Positions 1-10,662 of a DNA stretch of 64,000 nt are shown one piece after another (within the stretch, counting starts at the first letter, position 1; each line of letters opens with the position of its first letter). Under the pieces are notes generated by a model, which was not told where the DNA came from, made no database searches, and saw only the letters and a list, made by a program, of their open reading frames with translations. The stretch is from Physcia stellaris (Eukaryota; Ascomycota; Lecanoromycetes; Caliciales; Physciaceae), in assembly GCA_018902385.1 (NCBI GenBank), contig JABSSW010000028.1, positions 124,001-188,000 of the forward strand, given 5' to 3'. A program made the translations under genes and the position numbers.

Positions 1-2
1 CG

Positions 3-227
3 CTGTCACCTACCACGCCATACTACCTGAGCAGGGGTGCCCAGCTGGTTCAGCAGACGTGCCCGCCCAAACAGACGCAGGAACTGCTATTTCCGGTTTC
101 TGGAAGGATCGATGATCAGCCGGATGAGAGCGTCAGGCAGAGACTGCTTGTGGCGCGGAGAAAGAGTTTGCAATGGGTTCCGAAGATTTCAAGTCCATTG
201 GGGCGGGCCGTTAGTTATGGAAAGTAG
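3..227 (+). CDS. 3' end of an unidentified protein gene (truncated by window start)
   Basis: An open frame runs from the first bases to TAG at 225-227 (74 codons). Its composition looks coding rather than random: it is rich in Gln, Pro and Arg and ends in a basic and Ser-rich tail (RRKSLQWVPK, then SPLGRAVSYGK). No domain is visible in this short tail and I do not recognise the family. The frame has no internal Met, so the start and most of the gene lie upstream of the window. It is read in the opposite direction to the GH47 gene that follows, so the two genes converge. A short random open frame cannot be fully excluded. Confidence 0.45.
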   Translation: MSPTTPYYLSRGAQLVQQTCPPKQTQELLFPVSGRIDDQPDESVRQRLLVARRKSLQWVPKISSPLGRAVSYGK

Positions 228-600
228 CCGGAACACTGGATGTAAAGGGTCATCTTTTCTGCTTAGCTCAGGATTTCATGTGACATAAGTTATGCACAAG
301 TCAATCGGGGACGAAGAAAGAACAGGCCGTGAGCGGACAATGATCACATGCAGTAGAGTAGGAAAATCTTCTACTAAATGCCAAGTAAACCGAAATGATC
401 TCATAGTGTGGAGTGGCTTCAAGGCCATGATTTCGATGAAGAAATGGGGATATCATACAAAAAGTCCTCACCCCTGAACAACATGAAATAAAGTAACAGT
501 ATCCGTACCTTTTACTTTTGTACATGATCCCCAAATGCCCGGATACACACTCCGCGCTTATGCATTCAGTAAGCCTCCAATCGCTTCTTAGGCAATGCTC
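228..600. other. convergent intergenic spacer
   Basis: Spacer between the 3' ends of the partial gene and the GH47 gene. I see no coding signal, RNA gene or repeat in it. It presumably holds both 3' UTRs. Confidence 0.5.
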
Positions 601-2883
601 CTACGTAGCATCCTTCTTCGTTTCCTCGACCCGGACAGTCCGGACCTTAGTGGACGCCTCCGACTGCGTGATACTTTCACTCTTCCCCTCATGATCATGC
701 TTTTGCGCATCTTTCGTCTTTCTCTCGATGATTTTGCCACTAGAATCCCTAGGTTTGCGCTCCCAACCAGTTTTTAGCGTTTTAGTAAGTTCGAATCGAG
801 GGAAGATATGTGCTTCTGTGTTAATGACAATGGAATTCAGGGGAAGGAGGTCGTTAGGGGAGAAGAGAAGATAGAAGTATTTGAGCGTTTCGGCCTGAGA
901 TTTGACAACTGTCAGTTCCCACACTTTTGATGGTGCGAAGGCCAGTGAAGGAAGTCTTACCAGCCAAAAGCTCTCCATGTTATCCTTCCATACCGGCGGT
1001 ATCTCATTTGCATCAGCAAGGCTTGTAAAACCCGCTCCATCATCTGCAACGGTCCATTTCATGAAGGATTTGAACATTTCCCATCCCCATTCCCGATACT
1101 TTTCCTCGCCAGTGATCCGCCACATGTAGAATAGCGACTCGACAGTTTCCGGCCGCTGCAAATTGTGTGAATCCATTGACTTCACGACATAGTCATTCTT
1201 CCAGCCCGCGTCTTCCTCGTTGGTGATCTCTGCGGATCTGCGGACACCGTCACTCTCCATATGAGGCGGTTCGTTGACCTCGAAATAGGTAATCTCTGCA
1301 GCTAGACCGGTGGCCATTTTCTTGTACATGCCCCAGCATGTCTTGGTAAGCTCAGCTGCTAATAACATCTCTGAATTCTGCTTTTCGCCCCATTTACCGG
1401 ACTTTTTGGCCTCTTCGACTGTCAGGCCACCGGTTGCGCCGAGAGCGATGGTGCCGGGCATGAAGCACACGAGATGATCCATCTTGGGGGAGAGGACACC
1501 TGATAGGCCATTGGGGCGTTCGGCGAGGACTGTAAAGTTGGAGTCTTTGGAATAGGTGATTAAGTGCTTTCGAACGCCGACTAGTGCCTGATTCCACATG
1601 TCGAGGTAGATGGGCTCTTGTTCCGAGGTCTGGAAGTATTGCTTTATAAGGTATTCTATACTGGATCAGCGCGTGCTTCTCAGAACATCGAGCAAGAACT
1701 TGCCGTAGTAGCTGTCACCGCGACTGCCAAGTCGGATATTGCTGCCCCTGAAAGTGCCCTGGCTTGCGTAGATGAAGATCGGCAAGAGGCCGTCCTCCAT
1801 ACCATTGTCGTCTATGACTTGCATCACCTTCTCCGCTTTGTCCCAGTAGTTGCTTTCACCTGTCAACTTGGCTAGATATTTCATCTCGAGTTGCAAGCTA
1901 GCCGCTTCGGCCGTTGACGAGGCTCCACCGTCTGCGTGAGAAGGAACCCCTTCTGATGTCTTTAGATTCACACTCGCATATGGAACTCCGCTCTCGGAAT
2001 TAAAAGCGCCTAGCAGCCTGTCGGCTAGATCTGCAGCTTTCTCAAGGTATAGATCTTCGCCGGCTGCTCCCTTATCATCATCTGATATAGGGGCTAAATC
2101 AGGATATGTATTGGATAAGTAATGAGCGGAAAGAAGACCTCCCAGCATTCGTATCGTGGTTTCAAAGGTGTTGACTTCTTGATCTTGGTTGTAGTCAAGC
2201 GATGTAGAGATCCATTCTCGAGCATGAGACAGACGTGAGGTCAAGTTCATGATCATGAGAGTGTCCAGCGCGTCGACAATAATCCAGCCCATGCCCTTCT
2301 CCGCCATCTGGTTTCCAGACTTTGCCATGGGATAGTAGACATCATATCCTGAACATGAATTAGCGAATGCATTCCCAATGTCTACATAACGACCTGCTTG
2401 CAGCCCAAAACTCCATCTACAGCAAACAGGCTTTGCCCACATAGACTTACCCCAGGCGTAGCGTTCATAGCCGTCCCAGCTTAACATAAAGGCCTCTTTG
2501 ACTCTTTCCCTTCGCTCATCCCAATCCACAGCCGCCGTGTCAGACCTTCCAAGCCAACCGAACCCGCCGCTTCCCTTGCTCTTGCGCTGGGGTCTTGGTG
2601 TCCGCGGTGTAGAAGCCCCAAATAAGTAGAAAAGTGCAGCAAACCCTAGGACCGCTCCCACTATCACTCTCCATCGTTTGTACATTGGAGGTTTCCGTCT
2701 CGAAGCCGCATAACTGTAAGGCTTGTCTTTGTACATCGGCAACTGTCGATTATCGAGGAACCCTTCCAGCTTTTGGCCAATTCCATTGCTGGTATGTCCA
2801 TTCTGAGCATGCATTCTCGAGCCCGGCCAGCCGTCTGAGGAGTGCGAATCCGAGTAGCTGGCATTGTGCGGTCGGTATGACAT
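601..2883 (-). CDS. GH47 class I alpha-1,2-mannosidase (ER/Golgi type II membrane protein)
   Basis: Trims alpha-1,2-linked mannose from N-glycans in the secretory pathway. Exons: 2883-2451, 2348-1704, 1655-961 and 894-601, giving 688 aa. A short cytosolic N-terminus and one membrane anchor (about residues 70-92, VGAVLGFAALFYLFGAS) precede the GH47 domain. The domain shows the family blocks GMGWIIVDALDTLMIMN and FETTIRMLGGLLSAHYLS. Near its end the block NTEAHIFPRF contains the Thr-Glu that binds calcium in the family. Introns 2349-2450 (102 nt) and 895-960 (66 nt) keep the frame and contain no stop; they are recognised because they interrupt the conserved AWGYDVYYP and SFWLAETLKYF blocks. Intron 1656-1703 (48 nt) is GC-AG with donor GCAAGT. 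The basic/acidic tail of about 55 residues after the domain is longer than usual. The family call is safe; which paralogue it is remains open. Confidence 0.93.
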
Positions 2884-3352
2884 CCCTGTCCTTCTTATGA
2901 GTCCGAAGATACTTCCCCGTTTCCTTCTGATTACGGTTTGGACCGATAGTCTACGGATAGTAAGTTTTCCGGAGCAGTTGCTTCAAGAGCACTGAATCTA
3001 GTGGTCAAGCGGAACATTTGGTAAATTAGGTGGCAACAGTGACTCTAGTGGTAGGATTATCGATTCGGAACCACCAGGACCGCCAAACACGAATAGTAGT
3101 AGAGTAAGTGTAGTGGTCAGGCTTGCGACCGCACCATAGGTGAAAAGTTTATAGATGGCGATGGCAGAGTTGTCACTTTCGAGGTCTTGGCGGTCACTGC
3201 AAATAAAGGGGCATGGACCACAACTGAAATGTCCTAAGACTACTGACTACACCAACTCCCGGAATGCAATGACAGTTTCTTGATGTAGAGAAGCATGACT
3301 ATTTACAATGGATGCAGTTCCAGCCTCACGACATGAAGGCGTTTTCAGACTA
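2884..3352. other. intergenic, upstream of GH47 gene
   Basis: Promoter side of the GH47 gene and 3' side of rpt4, which reads the same way. No gene, RNA or repeat is evident. Confidence 0.5.
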
Positions 3353-4721
3353 TCACAGCTTCTGATATTCTAATTTACCCTCCAGCTTCTTCGATTCGGC
3401 AACCTTCCTCACTGCTTTGTTGAAGTCATCTTGATTTATTGAATCTCGATAATCCTTGATAGCAAACAGACCACTGATGTCTCCGAGTTAGTCAGGCAAT
3501 GACCTGAGAGGATAGTGTGCTTACGCTTCGGTCACAACATTCCTCAGATCAGCACCATTAAGCTGATCACTCATCTTCACTACGCTCTCAAAATCAATCT
3601 CCCCTTCTAGAGAAACCCCGCTGGTGTGGATCTTTAGGATCTCTAGCCGTCCAACTTCATTTGGTAAAGGAATCTCGATCTTTCTGTCCAAGCGGCCGGC
3701 TCGTAGAAGAGCAGGATCCAAAGTATCGGGCCTATTCGTAGCCATGATAATCTTTGTCTTGCCGAGATAGTCGAAGCCGTCCAGTTGGTTCAATAATTCC
3801 ATAAGTGTACGTTGAATTTCTCGGTCAGCAGAGGTGCCTTCAGAAAACCGTCGTCCACCAATGGCGTCGATCTCATCCATGAAAATGATACAGGGCTCAT
3901 GCTCCTTAGCATAACCAAACATCTCACGGATGAGTCGCGCAGATTCGCCGATGTACTTGTCGACGATCGCAGAAGATACGACTGAACAGCTGTTAGGGAA
4001 GCTGCCTCCACTTTCGAGCCATGGGTCTGATCTTACCTTTCAGAAAATTGGTTTCCAATCCACTTGCGACGGCACGAGCCAGTAGTGTCTTTCCAGTGCC
4101 TGGTGGGCCGTATAATAAGACACCTTTAGGTGGCTTGATGCCTACCCTCAAGAAGAGCTCAGGGTTCTTCAGTGGTAACTCTATGACTTCTCGTAGTTCT
4201 CGAATTTGTTCGTTCAGCCCACCGATTCCACCGAAGCTCACTTGGCCTGGGTCCTCGAGTGACATGTTGTAAACTAAAGGATCAACTTCCCGAGGGAGCA
4301 TCCTCATTATCGTCAAAGTTGTCATGTCCAGCGCCACGCGTGTTCCCTGCTTGAGTTTCGCTTTGTCGACTTTCGACCGACAGCCCACCACGTATCTAGG
4401 TCCTGACGATGCTTTGACGATGACTGATGATGGCACCATCAGTAATTGCACAATAGCCCAACTTTCGTACCCCGAATTCGGTTTCCGATAGGAATGGATC
4501 TTACATCTCTCTTCGTCTAACTGTTTGAGGACCTCGCCTATGATCTGTCCCACACTTTGTAAAGCTTTGATGTTGTCTTCTGTTGTGTCAAAATCCTTCT
4601 GTAGCCCTTTAATGTCCAGTCGTAAAGTTTTGAGCTTCGCTTCCATCTCTCTTGATTCCAAAAGTTTCTTCTTAAACTGCTCCAGAGCTTCGGCTCTCTC
4701 TGGATCTTGGCCACCGTCCAT
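3353..4721 (-). CDS. rpt4: 26S proteasome regulatory ATPase Rpt4
   Basis: AAA+ subunit of the 19S base that unfolds ubiquitylated substrates. Exons: 4721-4505, 4423-4037, 3981-3525 and 3473-3353, giving 393 aa, the usual Rpt4 length. An N-terminal coiled coil (about residues 10-60) is followed by the OB-like region with RYVVGCR, then Walker A GPPGTGKT, Walker [10 protein letters not shown], sensor-1 ATNRP and the arginine-rich GRLDRK segment. Rpt4-specific wording includes [20 protein letters not shown] and the tail [14 protein letters not shown]. Intron 4424-4504 (81 nt) is stopless and in frame; introns 3982-4036 and 3474-3524 are 55 and 51 nt. The start at [13 protein letters not shown] matches the family. 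The frame stays open for about 100 more codons upstream, but that part is unlike any Rpt N-terminus and is taken as 5' UTR. Confidence 0.96.
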
Positions 4722-5129
4722 ATTGAAAATGGGGATTTGGGGTATCCGAGCTTGGATGGTTACGCGGGGCGGTATCTGAAAGGAGCAACTTGTTCGGTGA
4801 AAGTAGAGGCTCAGGGGCGAAATGCTTTGTGTTGCTGCCTGCTTGAAGAAAAAGCGGTTGATAAGCTGGTGGGATGAGGTAATGAGTTCGAGGTGATGAA
4901 TAGGTGATGAGCAATGAGAGCTTGTCAGATGAAGTTCGCAAGCACAGCTGCAAGCCCAGACCACACGCGCTAGTTGCACCCACCCCTGTCTCCGCAACTG
5001 CATGACCGCGACGGTCAAATATCGAGAATTTTGTTATTCCATTCCACTATCTCGACAATCACAGGGGCATGGAATTAACACAGGTCCCACAAGAAACTAG
5101 CACCGTAACCTCAACCTAAGCGCCACAGT
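4722..5129. promoter_or_regulatory. bidirectional promoter region rpt4 / mri1
   Basis: 408 bp between two divergent housekeeping genes. CT-rich stretches on the rpt4 side fit fungal promoters. I could not single out a defined operator. Confidence 0.4.
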
Positions 5130-6621
5130 ATGGTCCTCCAAGCTATCAAATATCAGCGCGGCAAGCTCCAGATTTTAGATCAGCTCAAGCTTCCTTACCA
5201 GGAAACGTTTGTGGACATCACTTCGTCTCAGGATGCATGGAATGCTATTAGGAAAATGCAAGTACGAGGCGCTCCGGCGATAGCCATAGTCGCAGCCCTC
5301 AGTATAGCCGTGTGGCTTGATACACGGCTAAGAGGAATTGATGAAGTCGACGAAGCCAGTCTTGGTCAGCCAAGTGATATTATCAAGACTCTGCAGCACA
5401 TGCTTAATTTCCTCATCACTAGTAGACCTACTGCCGTCAACCTTGGTGACGCTGCTCGCAAGCTGGAGCGTGCCATAATGGCAAGTTTACAAAAGCCGAA
5501 TGCCTGCACTCGGAGCATTGCTGAAGCGTACATTGCGGCCGCTGAGCAGATGCTTGCCGATGATGTGTATGACAATGAGAGAATAGGTCATCACGGCGCA
5601 AGTTGGCTGTTGGGCGGTGTCGGCCTGGAACAGTCAGAGAAGATCAGTATTCTGACGCACTGTAATACTGGGTATGTAAGAACTCTGTCTTGTTCTAAGC
5701 GAATTGGAAGCTACCATTTGGTCTACAATTCGCCGCATCATCATCCACACTGGCTCATATTCCCTTGCTGCTGCTGAAAGAAAAGGATATGTCTTCCAAA
5801 ATAACTTCGAAAGCCATTGTCAGACAGAGCTTTGCAAGTGTAACAGTCCATACTCGATATATGCTTGTCACGTAGAAAGATCTGGATAGAACTCTTTATT
5901 GATTCAATCTGTTGCTCTCTAGTGAGCACTATGTCGATTCAACTCCTTCTCTGACTTATCTTCTTCAAGAACGTTGGCTACCGCCGGTTATGGCACAGCT
6001 TTAGGCATTGTTCGAACATTGCATGCTCACGACCGCCTTCAGCATTGCTTTTACACGGAGACTAGGCCATACAACCAGGGTTGTCGTCTTACAGGCTATG
6101 AACTCATCCACGATAACATCCCAGCTACTCTGATCACCGATTCAATGGCTGCTGCATTGTTGCGACTGAAAGGCAAAATCGAGCATATTGCTGCTATTGT
6201 CGTTGGGGCAGACCGCGTAGCTGCAAATGGAGACACAGCTAACAAAATTGGTACCTATGGACTGGCTATCCTGGCTCGTCACCACGGTATAAAATTCCTT
6301 GTGGCAGCACCAAGGACGACCATTGATTTGCAAACCAAGTCTGGAGATGATATTATCATCGAGGAACGCCCACAGATTGAAGTGACGACAGTCAAAGGCC
6401 CACCTGTTAAGCATTCAACTTCCGCTCATGTGGACGTTCAGGTTGGCGAGTCGCAGGAGATAAGCATTGCGGCCGAAAACACCAAAGCCTGGAATCCTGC
6501 CTTTGATGTTACTCCAGCAGAGCTTATTGACGGGATAGTTACAGAGGTAGGGGTTGTGGTGAAAACGAACGGCGTTTTCAACCTGCGACAGATTTTTCCT
6601 CTAAGCACCAACATGGTTTGA
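5130..6621 (+). CDS. mri1: S-methyl-5-thioribose-1-phosphate isomerase Mri1
   Basis: Converts 5-methylthioribose-1-phosphate to the ribulose form in the methionine salvage pathway. Exons 5130-5671 and 5970-6621 give 397 aa, as expected. The family shares the eIF2B-alpha fold. Visible motifs are [13 protein letters not shown] near residue 50, the catalytic Cys in ILTHCNTG at the exon junction, then [19 protein letters not shown] and the catalytic Asp in [10 protein letters not shown], followed by NKIGTYGLA. The intron 5672-5969 has donor GTATGT and is 298 nt, long for this genome. The conserved [12 protein letters not shown] junction shows that no exon is missing inside it. Divergent from rpt4. 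Confidence 0.95.
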
Positions 6622-6945
6622 GGGACATGCACCAGACGATGAGGTTGACGGCCCTGACTCGGTCGAGGAGCCTTTGATGCCATTATGGGGAGAAAGTGTA
6701 TGAATATGAAAGACCTGGACCTTTCTGTCCATCATCATCTCAACCTCGTAGAGGCACTGCTGCCTACCTTCCGCTAATTCAAGTCTGCAGCAGTGTGCAA
6801 GCTCCGAAATTGGTAAAGAGACTAGCTCCACTCTCTGCAAGTACCTTATGGGGTGCAGATCTAACCAATAGCCTGGCCGTATCAAAAGCAAAAATGCCAA
6901 ATGGATATCATATCAAGACGAGCGCCAGTACTCCATACTTATTCA
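6622..6945. other. convergent spacer
   Basis: 3' sides of mri1 and the C2-domain gene. Nothing else is recognisable. Confidence 0.45.
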
Positions 6946-8697
6946 TCAACTGACTGTACCGTCGGCTCTCCCTGACATATCATCCTCCTCTTCTCTTCGT
7001 TCTCTTTCCTTGTCTCCCCGCCGCCATTTGCCGACGAAAGTTTTAGGCTCCGCAACCTTCTCCCTCCTCTTTCTTCTTCTACCCCTTGCCTCTTGCTTGT
7101 CGAGATCTTCCTCATCACTACTACTGATCTCTCCGTCCGAGTCTTGTATGAAAGCCATACCGGCTCCTTCCGTTTTCTTCCGTTCTCTCTGCTCGGTCTT
7201 CATTTTATTCATTTTCTCCGCTTCCGCCGTACAGTCCAACGTGGTTACTTTCATACCGGGTAGATTGTGTTCCATGAACGCTTTAAGCTGCGGTAGAACT
7301 TTGGGATTGGGGCGATAAGTCCCGCTGTCGTTGTCGATAACAAGACCGTAGTATGCTGGATCCTTAAGGGGTTCCACACTCGGCGGACCACCGTTCATTT
7401 CAGCCGGAGGATGCGTTTCTGGTTCATCAGGAGATTGATGAGGATGCTTTAATCGACGAATAAAGAATTCACCAGAAAAAGCAATGTAGATGTTTACATC
7501 ACTATGCATGGTGTGTTTGGATAGCAGGTCAATACCGAACTCTTTACCAGTCTCGGTAAACCGCCATTGCCCATCGAGTGTGATGACGTAAGTGAAGATC
7601 CTGCCGCCCTTATCCCAGTGCACAAGGTCGAGGAACTTGAGAGTCATGTCTCTGCACGGTGAAGGGAAAGAGCCGTAGACGGTTGTACGGTCATAATTAT
7701 AAACTCGGGCATGCTGGTGGTGGAGGGCACGATTGAGTATTCGGCCACGGATAGTTTTGGAATCAAACATCCCAGCTACGAAAGGTTTGAACTCTACATA
7801 CCGATGATACAATTCTGGTGGGACAGGACCACGAAGCTGGATCTGGTTGGCTTGAAAACTGACATGATAATTAGAAAATCTATTCGTTAGAAGGAAGAAA
7901 AAAAAAAGGACGAACTTATATTTCTCGGTCTTGCCTTCAGCGCCAGGTTCCTTGGTGCCTGTAAGCCTGCCGATCATCGGGCTCAAGTGCTGGCTCCAAT
8001 TACAGGGACCAATAGTCCATGTTCGGCCCCCATCGTCAGCTTCGGTCCGCCCCAATGCCTCTACGCTGACAATCAAATCGCCTGAGAGCGGTATATGTTT
8101 CGAGAACATGGCAACGACGCCTCGCACAAGGTAAGCTCTCTTGCTGCCCATGCGCTTTTTTATTTTAAACGGCTGCTCCTTGATCCCCTCCCAATCTGCG
8201 CTGATACTGTCAACATGTACATGAACATTTCCAAGCCTGTCGTCATGGTCCGCTGGATCTTCATCGTATATTCGAGCTTTGAGGGCGAAACCACTCGCGG
8301 GAACATTAGCAACAATCCACTCGGCATTCCATACAGGGTTAGTAGATCTCCTGATTGTTGGGGTACGGAAACGCATGTGAGGATCCTGCTTATGTCTTGT
8401 TTGCAGATTAGTATTCAATTGAGCGACGATATATGGGTCGGAAGACAAGGAATTGAGATCAGCCATGGGCAGACTTGTTGCTCGATGGAAGGTGAATTTG
8501 ACGGTGAACCCTGGACGTGCTCTAGGTATCGGAGTATCATCGAAGCCTCCAGCTGGTTGACCATCGGCTTTCGTGCCTCTGCCATACTTGCTCGCTTTCT
8601 GTTGGAAGCTGTCCGCTTTCTGGACGGCTTTCTCAACGTAGCCAGCGCTGGCATTGCCGTTTGGCTGTTTTTTCTGTGATTCTTTTCCTTTCGCCAT
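6946..8697 (-). CDS. C2-domain protein, fungal family
   Basis: Probable calcium/phospholipid-binding protein of unknown detailed role. Exons 8697-7916 and 7858-6946 give about 564 aa. An N-terminal Lys-rich segment precedes a C2 domain (about residues 60-200). Its Asp-bearing loops are seen in SSDPYIVAQL and YDEDPADHDDRLGNVHV. The downstream conserved region includes PPELYHRYVEFKPFV, RILNRALHHQH and WRFTETGKEFGIDLLSKHTM. The tail is acidic then basic and looks disordered (SDGEISSSDEEDLDKQ). Intron 7859-7915 (57 nt, branch-like CTAAC) is in frame and stopless. It interrupts an otherwise continuous TEKYNFQANQ segment and its donor GTTCGT is weak. The start at MAKGKES is preferred; an in-frame ATG at 8793 would add 32 residues. 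Confidence 0.85.
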   Translation of the reverse strand: MAKGKESQKKQPNGNASAGYVEKAVQKADSFQQKASKYGRGTKADGQPAGGFDDTPIPRARPGFTVKFTFHRATSLPMADLNSLSSDPYIVAQLNTNLQTRHKQDPHMRFRTPTIRRSTNPVWNAEWIVANVPASGFALKARIYDEDPADHDDRLGNVHVHVDSISADWEGIKEQPFKIKKRMGSKRAYLVRGVVAMFSKHIPLSGDLIVSVEALGRTEADDGGRTWTIGPCNWSQHLSPMIGRLTGTKEPGAEGKTEKYKFVLFFFFLLTNRFSNYHVSFQANQIQLRGPVPPELYHRYVEFKPFVAGMFDSKTIRGRILNRALHHQHARVYNYDRTTVYGSFPSPCRDMTLKFLDLVHWDKGGRIFTYVITLDGQWRFTETGKEFGIDLLSKHTMHSDVNIYIAFSGEFFIRRLKHPHQSPDEPETHPPAEMNGGPPSVEPLKDPAYYGLVIDNDSGTYRPNPKVLPQLKAFMEHNLPGMKVTTLDCTAEAEKMNKMKTEQRERKKTEGAGMAFIQDSDGEISSSDEEDLDKQEARGRRRKRREKVAEPKTFVGKWRRGDKERERREEEDDMSGRADGTVS

Positions 8698-9338
8698 ATA
8701 CTGTGCCTCGGGGTGATGATAAATTGTACTCGTAGCTGGGGCAGTTTTCGGAATTGCTTGGAAGAGAAGCAGGGGTTTCCGTCGGATGGGCAAAATCTAC
8801 CATAAGTGCACGATGCTTAGCAGACCGTGCTGACAAGGCAACAGGCTGCGAGAAGCAGAAGACTATCTGTAGCAGAGGATAGCTTCACCTGATATTCAAT
8901 TGCAGATAGCGGAAGAAGTTAAGCATTGCCAAGTCGGGGGGCTGGAAATGGAATCCCCTCGTTCGTCTTTTGCGGCAGATCGGCGACAAGTGGCGTAATC
9001 ATGTAATTAGTACAGTACTAGTTCTAGTGCTTGGCAGTTGGCCCAGGGATGCTTGGCACCGCCCCTCCATCGCAAGACGCAACGCTGCTCACCAAGCTGC
9101 GATAAAGCTCTCGATTGGGCTGTTAGTATTATTCTTAGCAGGCGAACACTGCACTGTCTAGGAATCGCCCGAGGCATTATACGAACTTCCATCCACCTAG
9201 AAACTCACCCTACGGCAACCTCTTTGCCCCTCGAACATCAGGCAACCTGCACGCTTCCGTCATATAAGTCCGTCGCCTGCGGATCATGTCTGGTACTTTT
9301 GGTCGCCAGAAGAGCATTAGTCATTAAGCGCTTACTTT
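8698..9338. promoter_or_regulatory. divergent promoter region, C2 gene / J-domain gene
   Basis: 641 bp between divergent genes. No convincing extra gene is seen; short open frames here lack coding character. Confidence 0.4.
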
Positions 9339-10214
9339 ATGCTAGATATCCCGGAAGACTACTGTGTGTTGCTCGTCACCTTCCAGCCAATCACTCTGAT
9401 ACCAGGTAGACAAGATCTTAGAAGTCTCACCTAATGCTACACAGCAGCAGATTCGCGATGCCTACAAAAAGTGAGTGGAAACACCACTCCAATAGATAAC
9501 TTTATGCGCGGCTGCAGTGCTCTCTGGGGTCAATGTCCGCTAATGAACTGTGCTCTACCCACCAGGCAGGCGCTGAAGTCGCACCCAGATAGAGTGCCAT
9601 CAGATTCTCCCGAAAGACCAGCCAGGACCAAGAAATTTCAGAAAATCAATGATGCTTACTTTACCCTTTCCGATCCCTCGAGACGTCGCGATTATGACTC
9701 CGCCCGCCGATACCACGGCTTCTCCTCTGGTGCACCAGACTCAGACCCTGAAGAAGAAATCCCTCGTCCACCGCCAGGCTCAACTGGAGGCGGAGGCTTC
9801 CCGTGGTCTTCATTTGGCTTTGGTGCCAAAGACAGTGCTGAGGAGGAGCACTTCAGTAATGAGCAGTTTGGGGGTGTCTTCGAGGAGATGCTACGAGAAG
9901 AAGGCATGGCAGAAGGGGCAGAAGCCAGGCCGACGAGCAAATTTTGGAGTGTCGTGGGAGGTCTGAGTGGTGGAGCTATGGGCTTCATCGTTGCTAATGT
10001 TCCTGGTGCCCTAGCTGGGGCAGTTGCAGGTAACAGGCTAGGCGCCATAAGGGATGCAAGAGGAAAAAGTGTCTACAGTGTCTTTCAAGAGTATGTTGAT
10101 ATCGCTGTGGCTTTCGGCAATCACTGACATCGCTACAGACTCCCGCAGGGTGACAAGGCCAAGCTGCTAAGTGAATTAGCAGCCAAGGTTTTTGCGCATG
10201 CTGTTGGCTCTTGA
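9339..10214 (+). CDS. J-domain (DnaJ) protein
   Basis: Hsp70 co-chaperone, 228 aa. Exons: 9339-9363, 9410-9470, 9566-10090 and 10139-10214. The J domain is at the very N-terminus (residues 1-70): DYYKILEVSPNAT, then RDAYKK, the HPD motif in SHPDRVP, and INDAYFTLSDPSRRRDYD. The 25-nt first exon is supported because it joins in phase to complete DYYKILEV. A Gly/Pro-rich linker follows. The C-terminal third has a hydrophobic Gly/Ala-rich stretch (GGAMGFIVANVPGALAGAVAG) that could be a membrane hairpin, as in several small fungal J proteins. Introns are 46, 95 and 48 nt. The substrate or organelle cannot be told from the sequence. Confidence 0.85.
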
Positions 10215-10662
10215 ATCGGGGATGCATAACCTGTGTAGGCGTTTCCAAGGTTTCTTTATTTCAGGAGGCACATCATTCTATCAGTATTGCTTTTGGACCA
10301 TCCTTCGAATTCCGAAATACCTCTTTGTTCTGATAACAGTAGGGGCGACTTTCCACATCGCCCATAGTATGTCTGTCCTCTTGGTCATCTTGACATGAGG
10401 ACAGGCAGGAACACGACAACATCAAGCTTCGTACCACGCCCCTATACGCGGAACTAGTGCTGGATCACTCAACCCCTTACCTCCATAATCCGTCTTTGAG
10501 GCGTCTGCCTTCGTTGAGAAAGGCCATCTCACAGCACGGTATCAAATCTATCCTCAATAGGACCAGGTACGACGTGGATGTGTGTATCTGATTAATCCAG
10601 CGTGAACGAATATACGTATGCTAGGATAACTCTGACCGCCACTAATTGGCCTTTTCTCCTAC
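10215..10662. other. convergent spacer
   Basis: 3' sides of the J-domain gene and the oxidoreductase gene. Nothing recognisable. Confidence 0.45.

Noticed and set aside
3030-3085. tRNA-like wording (CTAGTGGTAGGATTAT)
   Set aside because: Matching acceptor and anticodon arms could not be formed by eye.
4722-5018. In-frame N-terminal extension of Rpt4 by about 99 codons
   Set aside because: The extension is unlike any Rpt subunit. The MDGG start gives the normal family length.
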